Notes: generated by a model not told the origin, from the letters alone. 64,000 bases of DNA from Alcaligenaceae bacterium (GCA_013416485.1 JACCEO010000005.1:163697-227696); one strand, 5' to 3'. Positions 1 through 9,920 are shown, counted from the first letter of the stretch. Made by a program: numbers and translations.

Positions 1-303
1 AGTGGTTTTGACGCCTGCTGTGCGGGTAAAGAAACGACGTATGGAAACGGCGTTGGTGGTGTCGTCCGCGCCTTGATCAATTACTTTTAGTACGTCCTGG
101 CGCCCCAGGATGGCGGCGGTGACTTGTATACCACCAGTCCCCCAGCCATAGGGGAGTGGCATTTCCCTTCCGCCAAAGGGAACTTGGTAGCCAGGAATCG
201 CTACCGCTTTTAGTAAGCCGCGGCGTAGACTGCGTTTGGTTTGTTCGTCAAGATAGGCAAAGTTATACCCTGTGGTGCCCTGGTGCTGTGCGTGATTAGA
301 CAT
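1..303 (-). CDS. phnJ: PhnJ, C-P lyase core subunit (N-terminal part only)
   Basis: PhnJ is the radical-SAM subunit of carbon-phosphorus lyase that breaks the C-P bond of ribose-1-methylphosphonate 5-phosphate. Only the first 101 codons lie in the window; the gene runs off the left edge, so the iron-sulfur cysteines are not visible. Translation from the ATG at 303-301 begins MSNHAQHQGTTGYNFAYLDE and continues with a PGYQVPFGGREMPLPYGWGT stretch that I recognise as PhnJ. The start overlaps the end of phnI by 8 bases, as expected for a coupled phn operon. The edge truncation is an artefact of the window. Confidence 0.93.
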   Translation of the reverse strand, partial: MSNHAQHQGTTGYNFAYLDEQTKRSLRRGLLKAVAIPGYQVPFGGREMPLPYGWGTGGIQVTAAILGRQDVLKVIDQGADDTTNAVSIRRFFTRTAGVKTT

Positions 304-1405
304 GGCTAGGCTCCTGGGTAGTGGCGATATTGCTGCTATGAGTACGGCGTAGCGTACGTAGTAAATCCAGTTCAGATTGAAAGTCCACGTAGTGCGGTAA
401 TTTCAAGTGAGACACAAAGCCAGAGGCTTCGACGCTGTCACAGTGCATAAGGACGAATTCTTCTTGTTGGGCGGGCGATATGATGTCTTCTTGGTATTCA
501 TCAGCACGCAGGGCGCGATCCACTAGGGCCATAGCCATCGCTTTACGTTCGGCGTTGCCAAAGGCCAGGCCGTAGCCGCGTGTAAATTGTGGTGGTTGTT
601 GGGCGTTGCCTACGAACTGGTTGATCATTTCGCATTCGGTCAGTTCGATATCACCTAGGGGGACAGAGAAATTCAGTTCCTCGGGTTCTATCCAGACCTC
701 TACACTGCCTATGCGAATTTCTCCAGCAAAGGGGTGGTTTCGGCCATAGCCACGTTGCGTGGAATATGCCAAGGCCATCAGGAAACCTTCGTCGCCACGG
801 GCCAAGGCTTGTAGACGTTGGGCGCGATGGCTAGGGAAGTTGAGGGGTTCGCGGGTAATGTCGGGTACAGGCTGGCCGTTCTCTTCCTCGTGGGGCAGCA
901 AGCCTTCTTGAGCTAGCATATCAACCACACGGGGGCAGGCCGTAGGTGTTTTGTCAGTGACAACTTCTGCAATTGTGTTGCCTACTGGATTTTCACCTTG
1001 TTCAAGCAATGAGAAATCCAACAACCTGTGGGTGTAATCAAAGGTGGCCCCTAGACGTTGGCCGCCAGGTAGGTCTTTAAACGTCGCCGAAATTCTACGT
1101 TCTAAGGCCATATCTTCTGTTAGTACTGCTGTACTTGCCATAAAACGTGGTAGCGTGGTGCGATATGCGCGGACTAGAAAAATAGCTTCAGTCAGGTCGC
1201 CAGCAGCTTGTTTCAGCGCCAGGGCTGCCAGCTCTTCATCAAATAAAGCGCCTTCAGCCATCACACGTGCTGTGGCCATAGGCATTTGTTGCTGTATTTG
1301 CGCTACGGTCAATTCGGGTGTCGAGGTGTCGCCGCGTCGTTTGCGCGCCAACAACGCGTGCGCTTGGTCTATGGCTTGTTCGCCACCCTTAACGGCTACG
1401 TACAT
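296..1405 (-). CDS. phnI: PhnI, C-P lyase core subunit
   Basis: PhnI, with PhnG, PhnH and PhnJ, forms the cytoplasmic C-P lyase core; PhnI has nucleosidase activity and, with its partners, links phosphonate to the ribose of ATP. The 369-residue length is normal for the family and the N-terminus (MYVAVKGGEQAIDQAHALLA) is characteristic. The ATG at 1405 follows directly after the phnH stop codon, and the 3' end overlaps phnJ by 8 bases, so translation is probably coupled along the operon. No frameshift or lost segment is seen. Confidence 0.96.
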   Translation of the reverse strand: MYVAVKGGEQAIDQAHALLARKRRGDTSTPELTVAQIQQQMPMATARVMAEGALFDEELAALALKQAAGDLTEAIFLVRAYRTTLPRFMASTAVLTEDMALERRISATFKDLPGGQRLGATFDYTHRLLDFSLLEQGENPVGNTIAEVVTDKTPTACPRVVDMLAQEGLLPHEEENGQPVPDITREPLNFPSHRAQRLQALARGDEGFLMALAYSTQRGYGRNHPFAGEIRIGSVEVWIEPEELNFSVPLGDIELTECEMINQFVGNAQQPPQFTRGYGLAFGNAERKAMAMALVDRALRADEYQEDIISPAQQEEFVLMHCDSVEASGFVSHLKLPHYVDFQSELDLLRTLRRTHSSNIATTQEPSHV

Positions 1406-2002
1406 TTATAGTGTCCTTTGATCAGAAAATATGACGTGGGTGCTGCGTGGCAAGCCCATGATGTGCTGGTTGGCGGTGAAGAAAACGTCCAGGCCTTGTG
1501 GAAAGCGATGCTGACGTCGTTGGGTCCAGAAGGCGGGGCCTACCGGTATGCGTACTTCACGCTGGTGCAAAATTCCAGGGCCTTGCAAGGTTTGTTGGGC
1601 GCAAGCATCCAGGCTGTTTAGCTGGATTAGCAGGGTGCAAGACTGATCGGGATCGCTATCGCTGCCAGGATGGAAGTCATTCAAATCATGCAGTTCCTCT
1701 GCCGTCAACAAGGCAAAAGCGGCTAGCTTGCGGTCATTGACTATGGGACAACCGCAATGAAAGGCAAGGTTGGTGCGTAGCGTTGGTGAGTCCAACGAGG
1801 GTGCCAGCCACAATGGTGTGTCACTGTCCAGTAGGCTTAAACACAAGGCGTAAGTGGCTGGCGCCAGGTCAGCCAATGCAGGAGCTTGGGTAAGTTGTTG
1901 TAGGGTGCCGGGCTCTGCTAGCGCACTTAGGGCTATGCGGAATACTTCCTGGGTGGCGCTGACTGGGTCAGAAAATGCGGGGCTTAGGGTCTGGTTGTGC
2001 AT
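1406..2002 (-). CDS. phnH: PhnH, C-P lyase core subunit
   Basis: PhnH is a structural subunit of the C-P lyase core complex (fold related to PLP-dependent transferases but without cofactor). The 198-residue protein opens with an aromatic-rich helix (DPVSATQEVFRIALSALAEP) typical of PhnH and contains the family-like LAFHCGCP region. Its start codon overlaps the phnG stop in a TAATG arrangement, and its stop abuts the phnI start. Position between phnG and phnI matches the canonical phnGHIJ order. Identification is by family resemblance plus operon context. Confidence 0.94.
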   Translation of the reverse strand: MHNQTLSPAFSDPVSATQEVFRIALSALAEPGTLQQLTQAPALADLAPATYALCLSLLDSDTPLWLAPSLDSPTLRTNLAFHCGCPIVNDRKLAAFALLTAEELHDLNDFHPGSDSDPDQSCTLLIQLNSLDACAQQTLQGPGILHQREVRIPVGPAFWTQRRQHRFPQGLDVFFTANQHIMGLPRSTHVIFSDQRTL

Positions 2003-2463
2003 TAGTCTTCTCCTCGGACCAAGGTGACAAATTCCACCTGGGTGGCTGCGCTGGCGGCGTCACGACTGGCTCGTTCGGCATTTTGCCGTTGTGCCAGCGG
2101 TGTAATCAAGGCGTCCATCCAGTGCCGGTGTTGTGAGCTTTGTAAGTGTGCATCGGCCAGAGCCGCCAGTTCGGCATGTTCTTTATCCCGCCCGGCGACA
2201 TAGCTGTGGCCATGTTGGCCATGATCTAACTGAATCACACAGCGGGTTACTGTCATTTCGCCCAAATTAAAGGGGGCGCCGCTGCCACCAGTGCGCCCAC
2301 GTACCATGACCATGCCTATTTCGGCTGGACGTATGCATTGATAGGGCTGTTGACGCAAGGCTTGAGCAAACGGGTGTAATTGTTGTCCCGCCCGTGCCAG
2401 TATTTGCATCCAGTGTTGGCGTTGGGCGACCGTGATGGCGGCCACCTCTTGCGCTGTTGTCAT
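2002..2463 (-). CDS. phnG: PhnG, C-P lyase core subunit
   Basis: PhnG is the small C-P lyase core subunit. The 153-residue protein contains the GEMTVTRC and YVAGRDKEHAELAALADA segments I associate with PhnG. It is the first core gene after the transporter genes; the 58-base gap to phnE is the longest inside the unit apart from the phnC-phnD gap. A phnF-type repressor gene, often found just before phnG, is absent here. Translation is probably coupled to phnH through a one-base TAATG overlap. Confidence 0.94.
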   Translation of the reverse strand: MTTAQEVAAITVAQRQHWMQILARAGQQLHPFAQALRQQPYQCIRPAEIGMVMVRGRTGGSGAPFNLGEMTVTRCVIQLDHGQHGHSYVAGRDKEHAELAALADAHLQSSQHRHWMDALITPLAQRQNAERASRDAASAATQVEFVTLVRGED

Positions 2464-2521
2464 TGTTGCTCCATTGCAGATAAAACGTAAATTACAGAGT
2501 GCATGATTTGAAGATCACCGA

Positions 2522-3322
2522 TTAGATAAACAGTTTGCGTAGCCGCTGCGACACGATGTCTATCGCGCTAACGACCACAATAATGATGATCAGGATGGCG
2601 CTGGTCTGTGCCATCTGGAAGCCACGTATGGCCTCCCACAAGGTGACTCCTATACCGCCTGCACCTACCATGCCCACCACCGTGGCTGAACGTACATTGG
2701 ATTCAAAGCGATATAAGGCATATGAAATCCATAAGGGCAGCACTTGAGGGATGACGCCGTAAATGACTTCTTGCAAAGCGCTAGAACCTGTGGCCCTAAC
2801 GCCTTCGACGGGGCCGTTCTCTATGGCTTCTACGGCTTCGGCAAATAGCTTGGCCAGTACTCCCGTTGTTCCTATGAATAAGGCCATGACACCCGCAAAT
2901 GGTCCTAATCCGACAGCGACCACAAACAGCATGGCAAAGACCATTTCATTGATGGACCGACAGGCATCCATCAGGCGGCGTACCGGTTGGCATAGCCACC
3001 AGGGCGTAATGTTTTCTGACGATAAAATGCCTAAAGGGATAGAGCAGATAATGGCTAGTACCGTGCCCCATACGGCGATTTGCACCGTAATCAGCATTTC
3101 GGACAGGTAGTGGCGCCAGTGGCGAAAGTCAGGTGGGAAAAAGTCCGCTAAAAACACCCTCATGTTGTCGGCATCACGCCACAGCATGGCGGGGTTCATC
3201 TCGGCACCTTTCCATGACCAGGCCAGAATAATGGCCAGCAACACCCAGCCTAGCCAGTGATACCAGGGCCGTTTGGCAGCAATATAGGGTCTAGGTGTGC
3301 TAACAGTTGTTGTCATTGCCAT
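2522..3322 (-). CDS. phnE: PhnE, phosphonate ABC transporter permease
   Basis: Inner-membrane permease of the PhnCDE phosphonate importer. The 266 residues show about six hydrophobic segments and a cytoplasmic coupling loop of the [20 protein letters not shown] type that docks on the ATPase. The C-terminal block [20 protein letters not shown] is characteristic of PhnE. It begins 3 bases after the phnD stop. The ATG at 3322 is used; a second ATG two codons later is equally possible. Only one phnE copy is present, whereas some genomes carry two. Confidence 0.95.
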   Translation of the reverse strand: MAMTTTVSTPRPYIAAKRPWYHWLGWVLLAIILAWSWKGAEMNPAMLWRDADNMRVFLADFFPPDFRHWRHYLSEMLITVQIAVWGTVLAIICSIPLGILSSENITPWWLCQPVRRLMDACRSINEMVFAMLFVVAVGLGPFAGVMALFIGTTGVLAKLFAEAVEAIENGPVEGVRATGSSALQEVIYGVIPQVLPLWISYALYRFESNVRSATVVGMVGAGGIGVTLWEAIRGFQMAQTSAILIIIIVVVSAIDIVSQRLRKLFI

Positions 3323-3325
3323 TGC

Positions 3326-4339
3326 TTAGTGGGTGCTGGCTACTTGTTTATCCAGTTCGGCCATGCGTGCATCCAACGTGGCCAAAGCGGCGTCAATTTC
3401 TAGGCGTCTCTGGTCTTTTTCCGCATCACTGAGTGTGCTGTCGGTATCAAGCTGACTGCGTAGCTTGAACATTTCTAGCTGGCGTATGGGGAGTAATTGG
3501 TCGTTGTTGGATGGTTGAAATTTTCCCCACAACAGGCCGTTCAGCACTGCCATTTCTTTGGGAGTGTCACCATAGCTAGTCAGGAATTCATTAATGGTTT
3601 GCTTGGTTGCGTCAGGCAAATTTTTGCGCCAGACTATGGGGTCAGCAGGTATCAGGGGCGACGTCCAGATGATTTTCAGATCAGCCGCTTTGTCGGGGTT
3701 GGTGGTTGTCAGGCGTTGCATGGCTTCGGTGTTGAAGGTGGCTACATCTACGCGTTTGTTGGCTACGCTTAGTGCATTCACTTCATGGCTGGCATTTACG
3801 GTGCGTTTGAAAATTTTGTTGGCATCGACCTGATTTTGAGCGAACACGTAATAGCTAGGTACCAGGTAGCCTGATGTCGAATTAGGGTCACCATTACCAA
3901 AGTTCAGGTCTTTGGCGTTAGCCAACATATCGGCTACGGAATTGATGGGGCTGTCTTTGTGTGTAATTAACAAGCTCCAGTAGCCGGCATCACCTTTGGC
4001 TGCTGTGGTTTTGAAGATAACCTCGCCATTTGCCCTATCTATCGCTTCCATTGCTGATTTATTGCCATACCAAGCGATATCGACTTTGTCGAAACGCATA
4101 CCCTGAATGATGCCTGCATAGTCAGGAGCAAAAAAAGGTTTGATTTTTAACCCTGTGCGCTCGCTCATGGCTGCCAGAAATGGGTCCCAGTTCTCTTTCA
4201 GATTCTGCGAAGACTCGGTAGAAATAATGCCGAAATTCAGTTCAGTTAATCCTGCTGTGGGTGCTGCATAAAGGGTGCTAGAGAAGGTTGCGCTGGCCAC
4301 GGCTGAAGCCAAAGCCCATTGACGTGCTTTTTGAAACAT
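3326..4339 (-). CDS. phnD: PhnD, phosphonate-binding periplasmic protein
   Basis: Periplasmic substrate-binding protein delivering phosphonates to PhnE/PhnC. A signal peptide is visible at residues 1-26 (hydrophobic core followed by LYAAP). The mature protein shows PhnD features: LNFGIISTESSQNLKENWDP near the start, and the FGNGDPNSTSGYLVPSYY ligand-pocket block in the middle. Length (337) is normal. The C-terminal 40 residues are charged and helical. It lies 78 bases after phnC and 3 bases before phnE. Confidence 0.96.
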   Translation of the reverse strand: MFQKARQWALASAVASATFSSTLYAAPTAGLTELNFGIISTESSQNLKENWDPFLAAMSERTGLKIKPFFAPDYAGIIQGMRFDKVDIAWYGNKSAMEAIDRANGEVIFKTTAAKGDAGYWSLLITHKDSPINSVADMLANAKDLNFGNGDPNSTSGYLVPSYYVFAQNQVDANKIFKRTVNASHEVNALSVANKRVDVATFNTEAMQRLTTTNPDKAADLKIIWTSPLIPADPIVWRKNLPDATKQTINEFLTSYGDTPKEMAVLNGLLWGKFQPSNNDQLLPIRQLEMFKLRSQLDTDSTLSDAEKDQRRLEIDAALATLDARMAELDKQVASTH

Positions 4340-4417
4340 GTGTATGTCCTTGATATCACTTCTGGAAAATAAAATTCTGGATAACCAGAGCCGGTTTGGA
4401 TTTGGCGGTGTAAGTGT

Positions 4418-5251
4418 TCAGGCGGCAATTAACGCCATCTGAGCATCTACACGCTGGGGGGCAGGTGTGTTATTCAGTAATAAGGAACTGTCTAGGTTGC
4501 CGCCATATAACTGATTCAGAAAAGGACCGGTTAGCGCCTCGACTGAACCATCAAAATGTATGTGCCCAGACTTCAAGGCGACGATGCGGCGGCAGTAGCG
4601 TGCGGCATAGTCCACCTGATGTAAGGTAACGACGACGGTCTTTCCGTCTTTTTGATTGATGTCGGCCAGGATATCCATCACGTTGCGTGCAGATTCCGGG
4701 TCTAAAGAAGCAATGGGCTCATCGGCCAAGATGACGTCGGCTTGTTGACTAAGGGCACGTGCAATAGCAACGCGTTGCTGCTGTCCACCAGACAGGGTGG
4801 ATGCGCGTTGGTGGGCATACTCGGCCATGCCTACGCGCTCCAGTGCAGCTAGGGCGCGTTGTTTTTCTTCAAGGCTGAACATGCCCAAGCAACCGCGCCA
4901 GCGCGGCATGCGGCCCAAGTGTCCCATCAGTACATTGTTCAGTACGCTAAGGCGTCCTACTAAGTTGAACTGTTGGAAAATATAGCCCACATTGGCGCGT
5001 AAACGACGTACGTTAGTATTCAGTTTACCGTTGGCTTGCATGGGTTGGCCCAGCATATACACAGAGCCAGGATTATGGCGATCAGCACAGGCAAGCCCTG
5101 CCAAATGCCGCAGCAAGGTGGATTTTCCTGATCCCGATGCGCCTATTAAGGCCACCATTTCACCGGCTTGGACTGACAGGCCCATATTGAATAAGACCTG
5201 TTTTTTACCGAAACTTTTGCTAAGACCATGTACGCGGATTACCGAGTCCAT
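4418..5251 (-). CDS. phnC: PhnC, phosphonate ABC transporter ATP-binding protein
   Basis: ATPase that powers PhnDE phosphonate import and the first gene of the phn unit. Walker [10 protein letters not shown] is at about residues 37-45, followed by the [15 protein letters not shown] signature, Walker B VILADEP and the switch histidine in VVTLHQVD. I chose the ATG at 5251 because a strong GGAGG lies 6-10 bases before it; an upstream in-frame TTG at 5266 would overlap that ribosome site and is rejected. This gives 277 residues, normal for PhnC. A Pho box lies about 60 bases upstream. Confidence 0.96.
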   Translation of the reverse strand: MDSVIRVHGLSKSFGKKQVLFNMGLSVQAGEMVALIGASGSGKSTLLRHLAGLACADRHNPGSVYMLGQPMQANGKLNTNVRRLRANVGYIFQQFNLVGRLSVLNNVLMGHLGRMPRWRGCLGMFSLEEKQRALAALERVGMAEYAHQRASTLSGGQQQRVAIARALSQQADVILADEPIASLDPESARNVMDILADINQKDGKTVVVTLHQVDYAARYCRRIVALKSGHIHFDGSVEALTGPFLNQLYGGNLDSSLLLNNTPAPQRVDAQMALIAA

Positions 5252-5296
5252 ATTTACCTCCGTCAATTTCTGCGCTTGGCGCTTTAGATGCCGAGC

Positions 5297-5340
5297 ATCA
5301 TAAAAATTTCATATGACGTGCTGATGAAGGAAATATGACG
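5297..5340 (-). promoter_or_regulatory. Pho box and -10 element of the phn operon
   Basis: Read on the minus strand there are three 7-base direct repeats, CGTCATA (5340-5334), CTTCATC (5329-5323) and CGTCATA (5318-5312), each starting 11 bases after the last. This is the architecture of PhoB-binding sites (7-base CTGTCAT-like units plus 4 variable bases). A TATGAT -10-like hexamer follows at 5302-5297, nine bases after the last repeat, as expected for a PhoB promoter where the box replaces the -35. The phnC start is about 45 bases further on. Seen directly in sequence; PhoB control is inferred. Confidence 0.8.
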
Positions 5341-5491
5341 TTTGCGTTACAGGTGGGTAGTTAGGTGTATTGCGCGCCTAGGTATGGCTCTGCTGGATGC
5401 GGGAGGCTTGTCGTGAGGGATATTGCTGGCGCTAGCCTGTTATTTGTTTCGACTACCCAAGGGCGTATGTGCACGATATGTAGCAAACAAT

Positions 5492-6274
5492 CTAAAAGTC
5501 GTATTCGTAGTCTATGGTTAGCGGTGCGTGATCGCTAAAACGCTCTTCTTTGTAGATGGCTGCTTCTTTGGCGGTTGCGCCTATGCCGGGCGTAGCGATT
5601 TGGTAGTCTATGCGCCAACCCACATTATTCGCCCACGCTTGGCCGCGGTTACTCCACCACGTGTAGGCTTCGCCCGTGGTATCGGGATATAGGTGACGGT
5701 ACACGTCCATCCAGCCTTGTTCGTCCAGAACTTTGGTTAGCCATTCGCGTTCTTCGGGTAAAAATCCGCTGTTTTTACGGTTGCCTTTCCAGTTTTTTAG
5801 GTCGATTTCATGGTGGGCAATGTTCCAATCACCGCAAAGTATTACTTCGCGTCCGCATTTGGCCAGATCAGCCAAGTGGCCGAAAAAATGCTCCATGAAA
5901 ACGAATTTGGCGGCCTGACGGTGATCGCCACTTGAGCCTGATGGCAGGTACAAGGATATGATCGACAACTTGTCGTAGACCAGTTCCAGGTAACGGCCTT
6001 CTATGTCAATTTCTGGTACGCCTAAGCCCTCAATAACTTGTAAGGGTTCTTGGCGTGCATACACGCCTACGCCGCTATAGCCTTTTTTTTCGGCATAGTG
6101 AAAATAGCCGTGGTAGCCAGGGGGATTAGCCATATCTGGCGTCAAGTTATTGGCCTGGGCTTTTAGCTCTTGCATGCAGATAAAGTCGGCATTTTGTTTG
6201 GCAATCCAATCCAAATAGCCTTTGTTAACGGCAGAACGTATGCCATTAAGATTGGCAGATATGACACGTAGCAT
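5492..6274 (-). CDS. xth: Exodeoxyribonuclease III (AP endonuclease)
   Basis: Exonuclease III/AP endonuclease of base-excision repair. The 260-residue protein has the family motifs in order: ISANLNGIRSA at the N-terminus, the metal-binding glutamate in MQELKAQ, the GDWNIAH catalytic block with its Asp and Asn, and the C-terminal SDHAPLTIDYEY containing the catalytic His. It is transcribed in the same direction as the phn genes but is separated from phnC by 240 bases holding the Pho box, so it is probably a separate unit. Length is normal. Confidence 0.95.
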   Translation of the reverse strand: MLRVISANLNGIRSAVNKGYLDWIAKQNADFICMQELKAQANNLTPDMANPPGYHGYFHYAEKKGYSGVGVYARQEPLQVIEGLGVPEIDIEGRYLELVYDKLSIISLYLPSGSSGDHRQAAKFVFMEHFFGHLADLAKCGREVILCGDWNIAHHEIDLKNWKGNRKNSGFLPEEREWLTKVLDEQGWMDVYRHLYPDTTGEAYTWWSNRGQAWANNVGWRIDYQIATPGIGATAKEAAIYKEERFSDHAPLTIDYEYDF

Positions 6275-6298
6275 GATGTGGTTTTCTTTTGTACAGGT

Positions 6299-7108
6299 TT
6301 ATTTTGGCAGATCGCCAAATCTAAAGCTGGATACGGTGATATTGGCAAACGCGTGAGCTTCGTGATAGACACAAACGGCGGTTTCGTTTTGTGCTGCGCC
6401 TACAGCGACCATAAGTGGAATAAGGTGATCTTCCCTGGGGTGTGCTTGTCGGGCAGCGGGGGCAGACGACCATTGTAACAGGCTGCTTATGCGCTGTTCT
6501 GGTGTGGTGTTCAAGATGGCTTGCTGTAGCCAGGCATCGAATTGTGCTGATGCTGCTGCGCCGCCGCCATAAATTTCACGTAAGTTGTGATAGCTTAGCC
6601 CGCTGCCTATGATGAGCACGTCTTCTTGGCGCAAGGGGGCCAGGGCACGGCCTAGTGCCAGATGGTATTGCGGATCGTAGTGTTGGTCTATGGATAACTG
6701 CACCATAGGTACATCGGCTTGCGGGTACATGACATAGGCAGGCACGAATGCACCGTGATCAAAGCCACGTTGCGCGTCTAGTGCTACTGGCAACCCCGCT
6801 TGGTCCAGCATCTGGGCTACACGTTTTGCTAATGCAGGGTCGCCTGGTGCAGGGTAGTTTATGGTGTAAGTGTGTGGTGGAAAGCCAGAGTAGTCGTACA
6901 CCATAGGTGGCATAGGGTTGGCCGTGACGCTAAACACGCCATTGGTTTCCCAGTGTGCTGACACCATGAGTATGGCGGCGGGCTTGCGGCCTAGTTGCTG
7001 GGAAATATCCACCAACGAGGCTGCCAGAGCGGCATTACTGGCTTGCATGTCAGGGATATATGGCCAAGGGCCGCCACCATGAGAAATAAAATAGCTAGGA
7101 AATGTCAT
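6299..7108 (-). CDS. YgiD/DODA-type extradiol ring-cleavage dioxygenase
   Basis: Class III extradiol dioxygenase of the LigB/YgiD (4,5-DOPA dioxygenase) family, a metal enzyme that opens catechol-like rings; its physiological substrate cannot be told from sequence. Metal-ligand histidines are expected in SHGGGPW near the start, SAHWE, and the later GSGLSYHNLRE and YHEAHAF regions. I use the ATG at 7108 (protein starts MTFPSYFISHGGG); the reading frame stays open 12 codons further, but that would overlap the doxX stop. It follows doxX by 4 bases, so the two are probably cotranscribed. Confidence 0.87.
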   Translation of the reverse strand: MTFPSYFISHGGGPWPYIPDMQASNAALAASLVDISQQLGRKPAAILMVSAHWETNGVFSVTANPMPPMVYDYSGFPPHTYTINYPAPGDPALAKRVAQMLDQAGLPVALDAQRGFDHGAFVPAYVMYPQADVPMVQLSIDQHYDPQYHLALGRALAPLRQEDVLIIGSGLSYHNLREIYGGGAAASAQFDAWLQQAILNTTPEQRISSLLQWSSAPAARQAHPREDHLIPLMVAVGAAQNETAVCVYHEAHAFANITVSSFRFGDLPK

Positions 7109-7112
7109 GTAA

Positions 7113-7526
7113 TTACGATTGCTTGGAAGTCTTGCGCATAGCATCCAGGCTCCAGGGGCCAGGGCCAGAGACAGCTAGGTACAAGAAAATAAAGCAGAAT
7201 AACACTGCGGTTTCGCCGCCGTTAAGTATGGGCAGCAGCAAACTGCCTTTGGTTGCTACATGACCGATAAAGTAAGCCGCAGCCGTAAAACCCGAGGCAA
7301 TAAAAGCGGATACCCGTGAAAATAAGCCTACCAGTAGCAATGCGCCAAATATCAGTTCTATCAGGCCAGCTATACCGTATATTGAGTTGATTTGTAAACC
7401 GTCGAACATAGCTACATGGGGTATCCCCAAAAGTTTTGCAGTGCCATGCACTACAAGTAAGTAGGCACTGACTATGCGCAAAATGCTAAGCATACGGGGT
7501 GTCCAGGTCGTGCAGGCGGTAGTCAT
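7113..7526 (-). CDS. DoxX-family membrane protein
   Basis: Small integral membrane protein of the DoxX/DoxD family, about 137 residues with four hydrophobic helices. The RIVSAYLLVVHGTAKLLGIP block and the following GLIELIFGALLLVGLF helix are typical. The family's biochemical role is poorly defined; links to redox or sulfur metabolism are known for some members. The ATG at 7526 has an AGGA seven bases upstream and is preferred over an in-frame TTG two codons earlier. It sits just before the YgiD-like dioxygenase, a pairing that suggests a joint role. Confidence 0.85.
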   Translation of the reverse strand: MTTACTTWTPRMLSILRIVSAYLLVVHGTAKLLGIPHVAMFDGLQINSIYGIAGLIELIFGALLLVGLFSRVSAFIASGFTAAAYFIGHVATKGSLLLPILNGGETAVLFCFIFLYLAVSGPGPWSLDAMRKTSKQS

Positions 7527-7685
7527 CTTCAATTCCTATGCGTGTTGATAAAGGTGAACTACATCAAGCTTAAAGGAATATGGTAAATAAATATAGATTG
7601 TTGGCTTGGGGAGCACTTCTTAACTGCGTGGCAGAACTGAACGTCAATATGATTTAATGGCTGTTTTCCTACTTACGCCACCATC

Positions 7686-8357
7686 ATGACCGATACTACT
7701 AATCGCGCGGCATTCGTGCGTTTTTCCCTAGAACAGGGTGTTTTGCGTTTTGGCCAGTTTAAAGTCAAATCAGGGCGTATCAGCCCCTACTTTTTTAATG
7801 CAGGTTTGTTCAACTCTGGTTTGTCGGTGGGTCGCTTAGCGCAGTTTTATGCCCAGGCACTGGTTGATGCCGGCGTCTCTTTTGATATGTTGTTTGGGCC
7901 AGCATATAAGGGCATCCCTTTATCGACGGCCACCGCTATCGCCTTGGCTCAGCACCAGGGTTTACAAGGGCGTGACGTACCGTTTGCCTTTAATCGCAAA
8001 GAAGCAAAAGCTCATGGCGAAGGCGGCAGCCTAGTGGGCGCACCTTTGCAGGGCAAAGTGGTCATTATTGATGACGTCATTACTGCGGGTACGTCGGTGC
8101 GTGAATCGGTCGATATCATACGTGCAGCAGGTGCTGAACCAGCGGCGGTTTTGATAGCTTTGGATCGCATGGAGCGTGCAGGACCTGACGATGCCTTGTC
8201 GGCTCATTCTGCAGTCCAAGATGTTGCCCAGACCTATGGCATACCCGTAGTTAGTATTGCGTCACTGACTGACATCATGACCGAACTAGATGGTAATACT
8301 GAACTGGCAGAGCACCGCCAGACAGTGGCTGCATACCGGGCTAAATACGGCATATAA
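7686..8357 (+). CDS. pyrE: Orotate phosphoribosyltransferase
   Basis: Converts orotate and PRPP to orotidine monophosphate in pyrimidine synthesis. The PRPP-binding motif [17 protein letters not shown] is present around residue 125, and the [12 protein letters not shown] and [13 protein letters not shown] loops are characteristic of PyrE. The 223-residue length is normal. No clear Shine-Dalgarno precedes the ATG. It is divergent from doxX and convergent with gatB, with a strong hairpin between pyrE and gatB. Confidence 0.96.
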   Translation: MTDTTNRAAFVRFSLEQGVLRFGQFKVKSGRISPYFFNAGLFNSGLSVGRLAQFYAQALVDAGVSFDMLFGPAYKGIPLSTATAIALAQHQGLQGRDVPFAFNRKEAKAHGEGGSLVGAPLQGKVVIIDDVITAGTSVRESVDIIRAAGAEPAAVLIALDRMERAGPDDALSAHSAVQDVAQTYGIPVVSIASLTDIMTELDGNTELAEHRQTVAAYRAKYGI

Positions 8358-8384
8358 GCCACGTATAAGCGGGTAAATATGATA

Positions 8385-8408
8385 CCGGCCTGTAAATATA
8401 CAGGCCGG
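8385..8408. terminator. Inverted repeat between convergent pyrE and gatB
   Basis: A perfect 10-base inverted repeat CCGGCCTGTA / TACAGGCCGG with a 4-base AATA loop lies between the converging ends of pyrE and gatB. It has no strong T-run on either side, so it could be a weak bidirectional terminator or an RNA 3'-end stabilising hairpin. Confidence 0.55.
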
Positions 8409-8459
8409 ATCAGTATGCCCTTACATACTAGACGGCACTTTTAGTACTGCCTGGTTATT

Positions 8460-9920
8460 CTAGGCGCCGCCCAGCTTGTCTTTTAGTAAGTCATTGACTT
8501 GCTGCGGGTTGGCTTTGCCTTTGGCGGCCTTCATGATTTGACCAATCAGGGAGTTAAAGGCTTTTTGCTTGCCAGCGTGGTATTCCTCGACGATAGCAGA
8601 GTTGGCCGCTAGTACCTGATCTATCATGGCACCAATAGCACCGCTGTCACTGATCTGCTTTAGACCGCGTGCTTCTATGATGGCATCGGCATTTTGGTCA
8701 TGTTCGCCTGCCCATAAGGCCGTAAATACTTCCCGCCCCATTTTGTTGGAAATGGTGCCATCAATAATGCGTATGATTAAACCAGCCAATGCATCTGGGC
8801 GTACTGGGCTTAGGTCTATGCTGATGTCGTCACGATTTAACGCGGCTGACAATTCGCCCAATACCCAGTTGGCAGCCAGTTTGGCCTGGTCTTTGGGCAG
8901 CTTTTCTGCAGTGGCTTCAAAGTAGTCTGATGTGGCGCGGGCCATTGTGAGCTGGGCTGCGTCATAGCCACTAAGACCAAGTTCGTCTTGGAAACGCTGG
9001 CGCTTGTGCGCAGGAAGCTCGGGCATGGCGTCTTTGACGCGTTGTATCCATTCGGCAGATATCGCCAGCGGCGGTAGGTCAGGGTCCGGAAAATAACGGT
9101 AGTCATGCGCATCTTCTTTGCTGCGCATGCTACGCGTTTCGTCGCGATCCGAGTCGTATAGTCGAGTTTCCTGGACTACGGCGCCACCATCTTCGATTAG
9201 CTCGATTTGACGTCGTATTTCATACTGTATGGCGCGCTCTAGAAAACGGAAGGAGTTAACGTTTTTGATTTCACAGCGTGTGCCCAGTTTCTGTTGGCCT
9301 TTAGGACGCACAGAAACGTTAGCGTCCACACGTAGTGAGCCTTCTTGCATATTGCCATCGCATATACCCAACCATACGACCAGACCGTGCAAGGCACGGG
9401 CGTAGGCTACGGCTTCGGCAGCCGAGCGCATTTCCGGTTCAGAGACGATTTCTAGCAGCGGAGTACCAGCACGGTTTAAGTCTATGCCGGTAGACGATTC
9501 GCCATGTGGGCCGGTGAAATCTTCGTGCAGGGATTTTCCTGCGTCTTCTTCCAGGTGGGCGCGAGTCAGGTTGATAGTGGTTTCCTGTTCACCCACAAAA
9601 AAGGTCAGCGTACCGCCTTGTACTACAGGAATGTCAAATTGGCTGATCTGGTAGTTTTTTGGAAGGTCAGGATAAAAGTAGTTTTTTCTGGCAAAAATAG
9701 AGCGTGGTGCAATGGTCGCACCTACGGCCAGGCCAAACTGTATGGCACGTTCGACAGCGCCTAGATTCATGACAGGCAGGGTGCCTGGCAATGCCATATC
9801 AACTTCATTGGCCTGGGTATTAGGGGCTGCACCAAAGCGTGTGCTGCTGTTAGAGAATATTTTTGATTCGGTAGAAAGTTGCGTATGTACTTCCAAGCCG
9901 ATGACGGTTTCCCATTCCAT
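8460..9920 (-). CDS. gatB: Asp-tRNA(Asn)/Glu-tRNA(Gln) amidotransferase subunit B
   Basis: tRNA-binding kinase subunit of the GatCAB amidotransferase, which turns misacylated Glu-tRNA(Gln) and/or Asp-tRNA(Asn) into the correct species. The start [20 protein letters not shown] and the FPDPDLPPL block are diagnostic; the C-terminal YqeY-like tail runs through [20 protein letters not shown]. Length 486 is normal. Its ATG shares one base with the gatA stop, so the two are translationally coupled in a gatC-A-B operon. Confidence 0.97.
   Translation of the reverse strand: MEWETVIGLEVHTQLSTESKIFSNSSTRFGAAPNTQANEVDMALPGTLPVMNLGAVERAIQFGLAVGATIAPRSIFARKNYFYPDLPKNYQISQFDIPVVQGGTLTFFVGEQETTINLTRAHLEEDAGKSLHEDFTGPHGESSTGIDLNRAGTPLLEIVSEPEMRSAAEAVAYARALHGLVVWLGICDGNMQEGSLRVDANVSVRPKGQQKLGTRCEIKNVNSFRFLERAIQYEIRRQIELIEDGGAVVQETRLYDSDRDETRSMRSKEDAHDYRYFPDPDLPPLAISAEWIQRVKDAMPELPAHKRQRFQDELGLSGYDAAQLTMARATSDYFEATAEKLPKDQAKLAANWVLGELSAALNRDDISIDLSPVRPDALAGLIIRIIDGTISNKMGREVFTALWAGEHDQNADAIIEARGLKQISDSGAIGAMIDQVLAANSAIVEEYHAGKQKAFNSLIGQIMKAAKGKANPQQVNDLLKDKLGGA

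Noticed and set aside
1044..1421. 125-codon open frame on the plus strand inside phnI
   Set aside because: Antisense to a well-supported gene, low-complexity basic/Ser-rich translation and no ribosome site.
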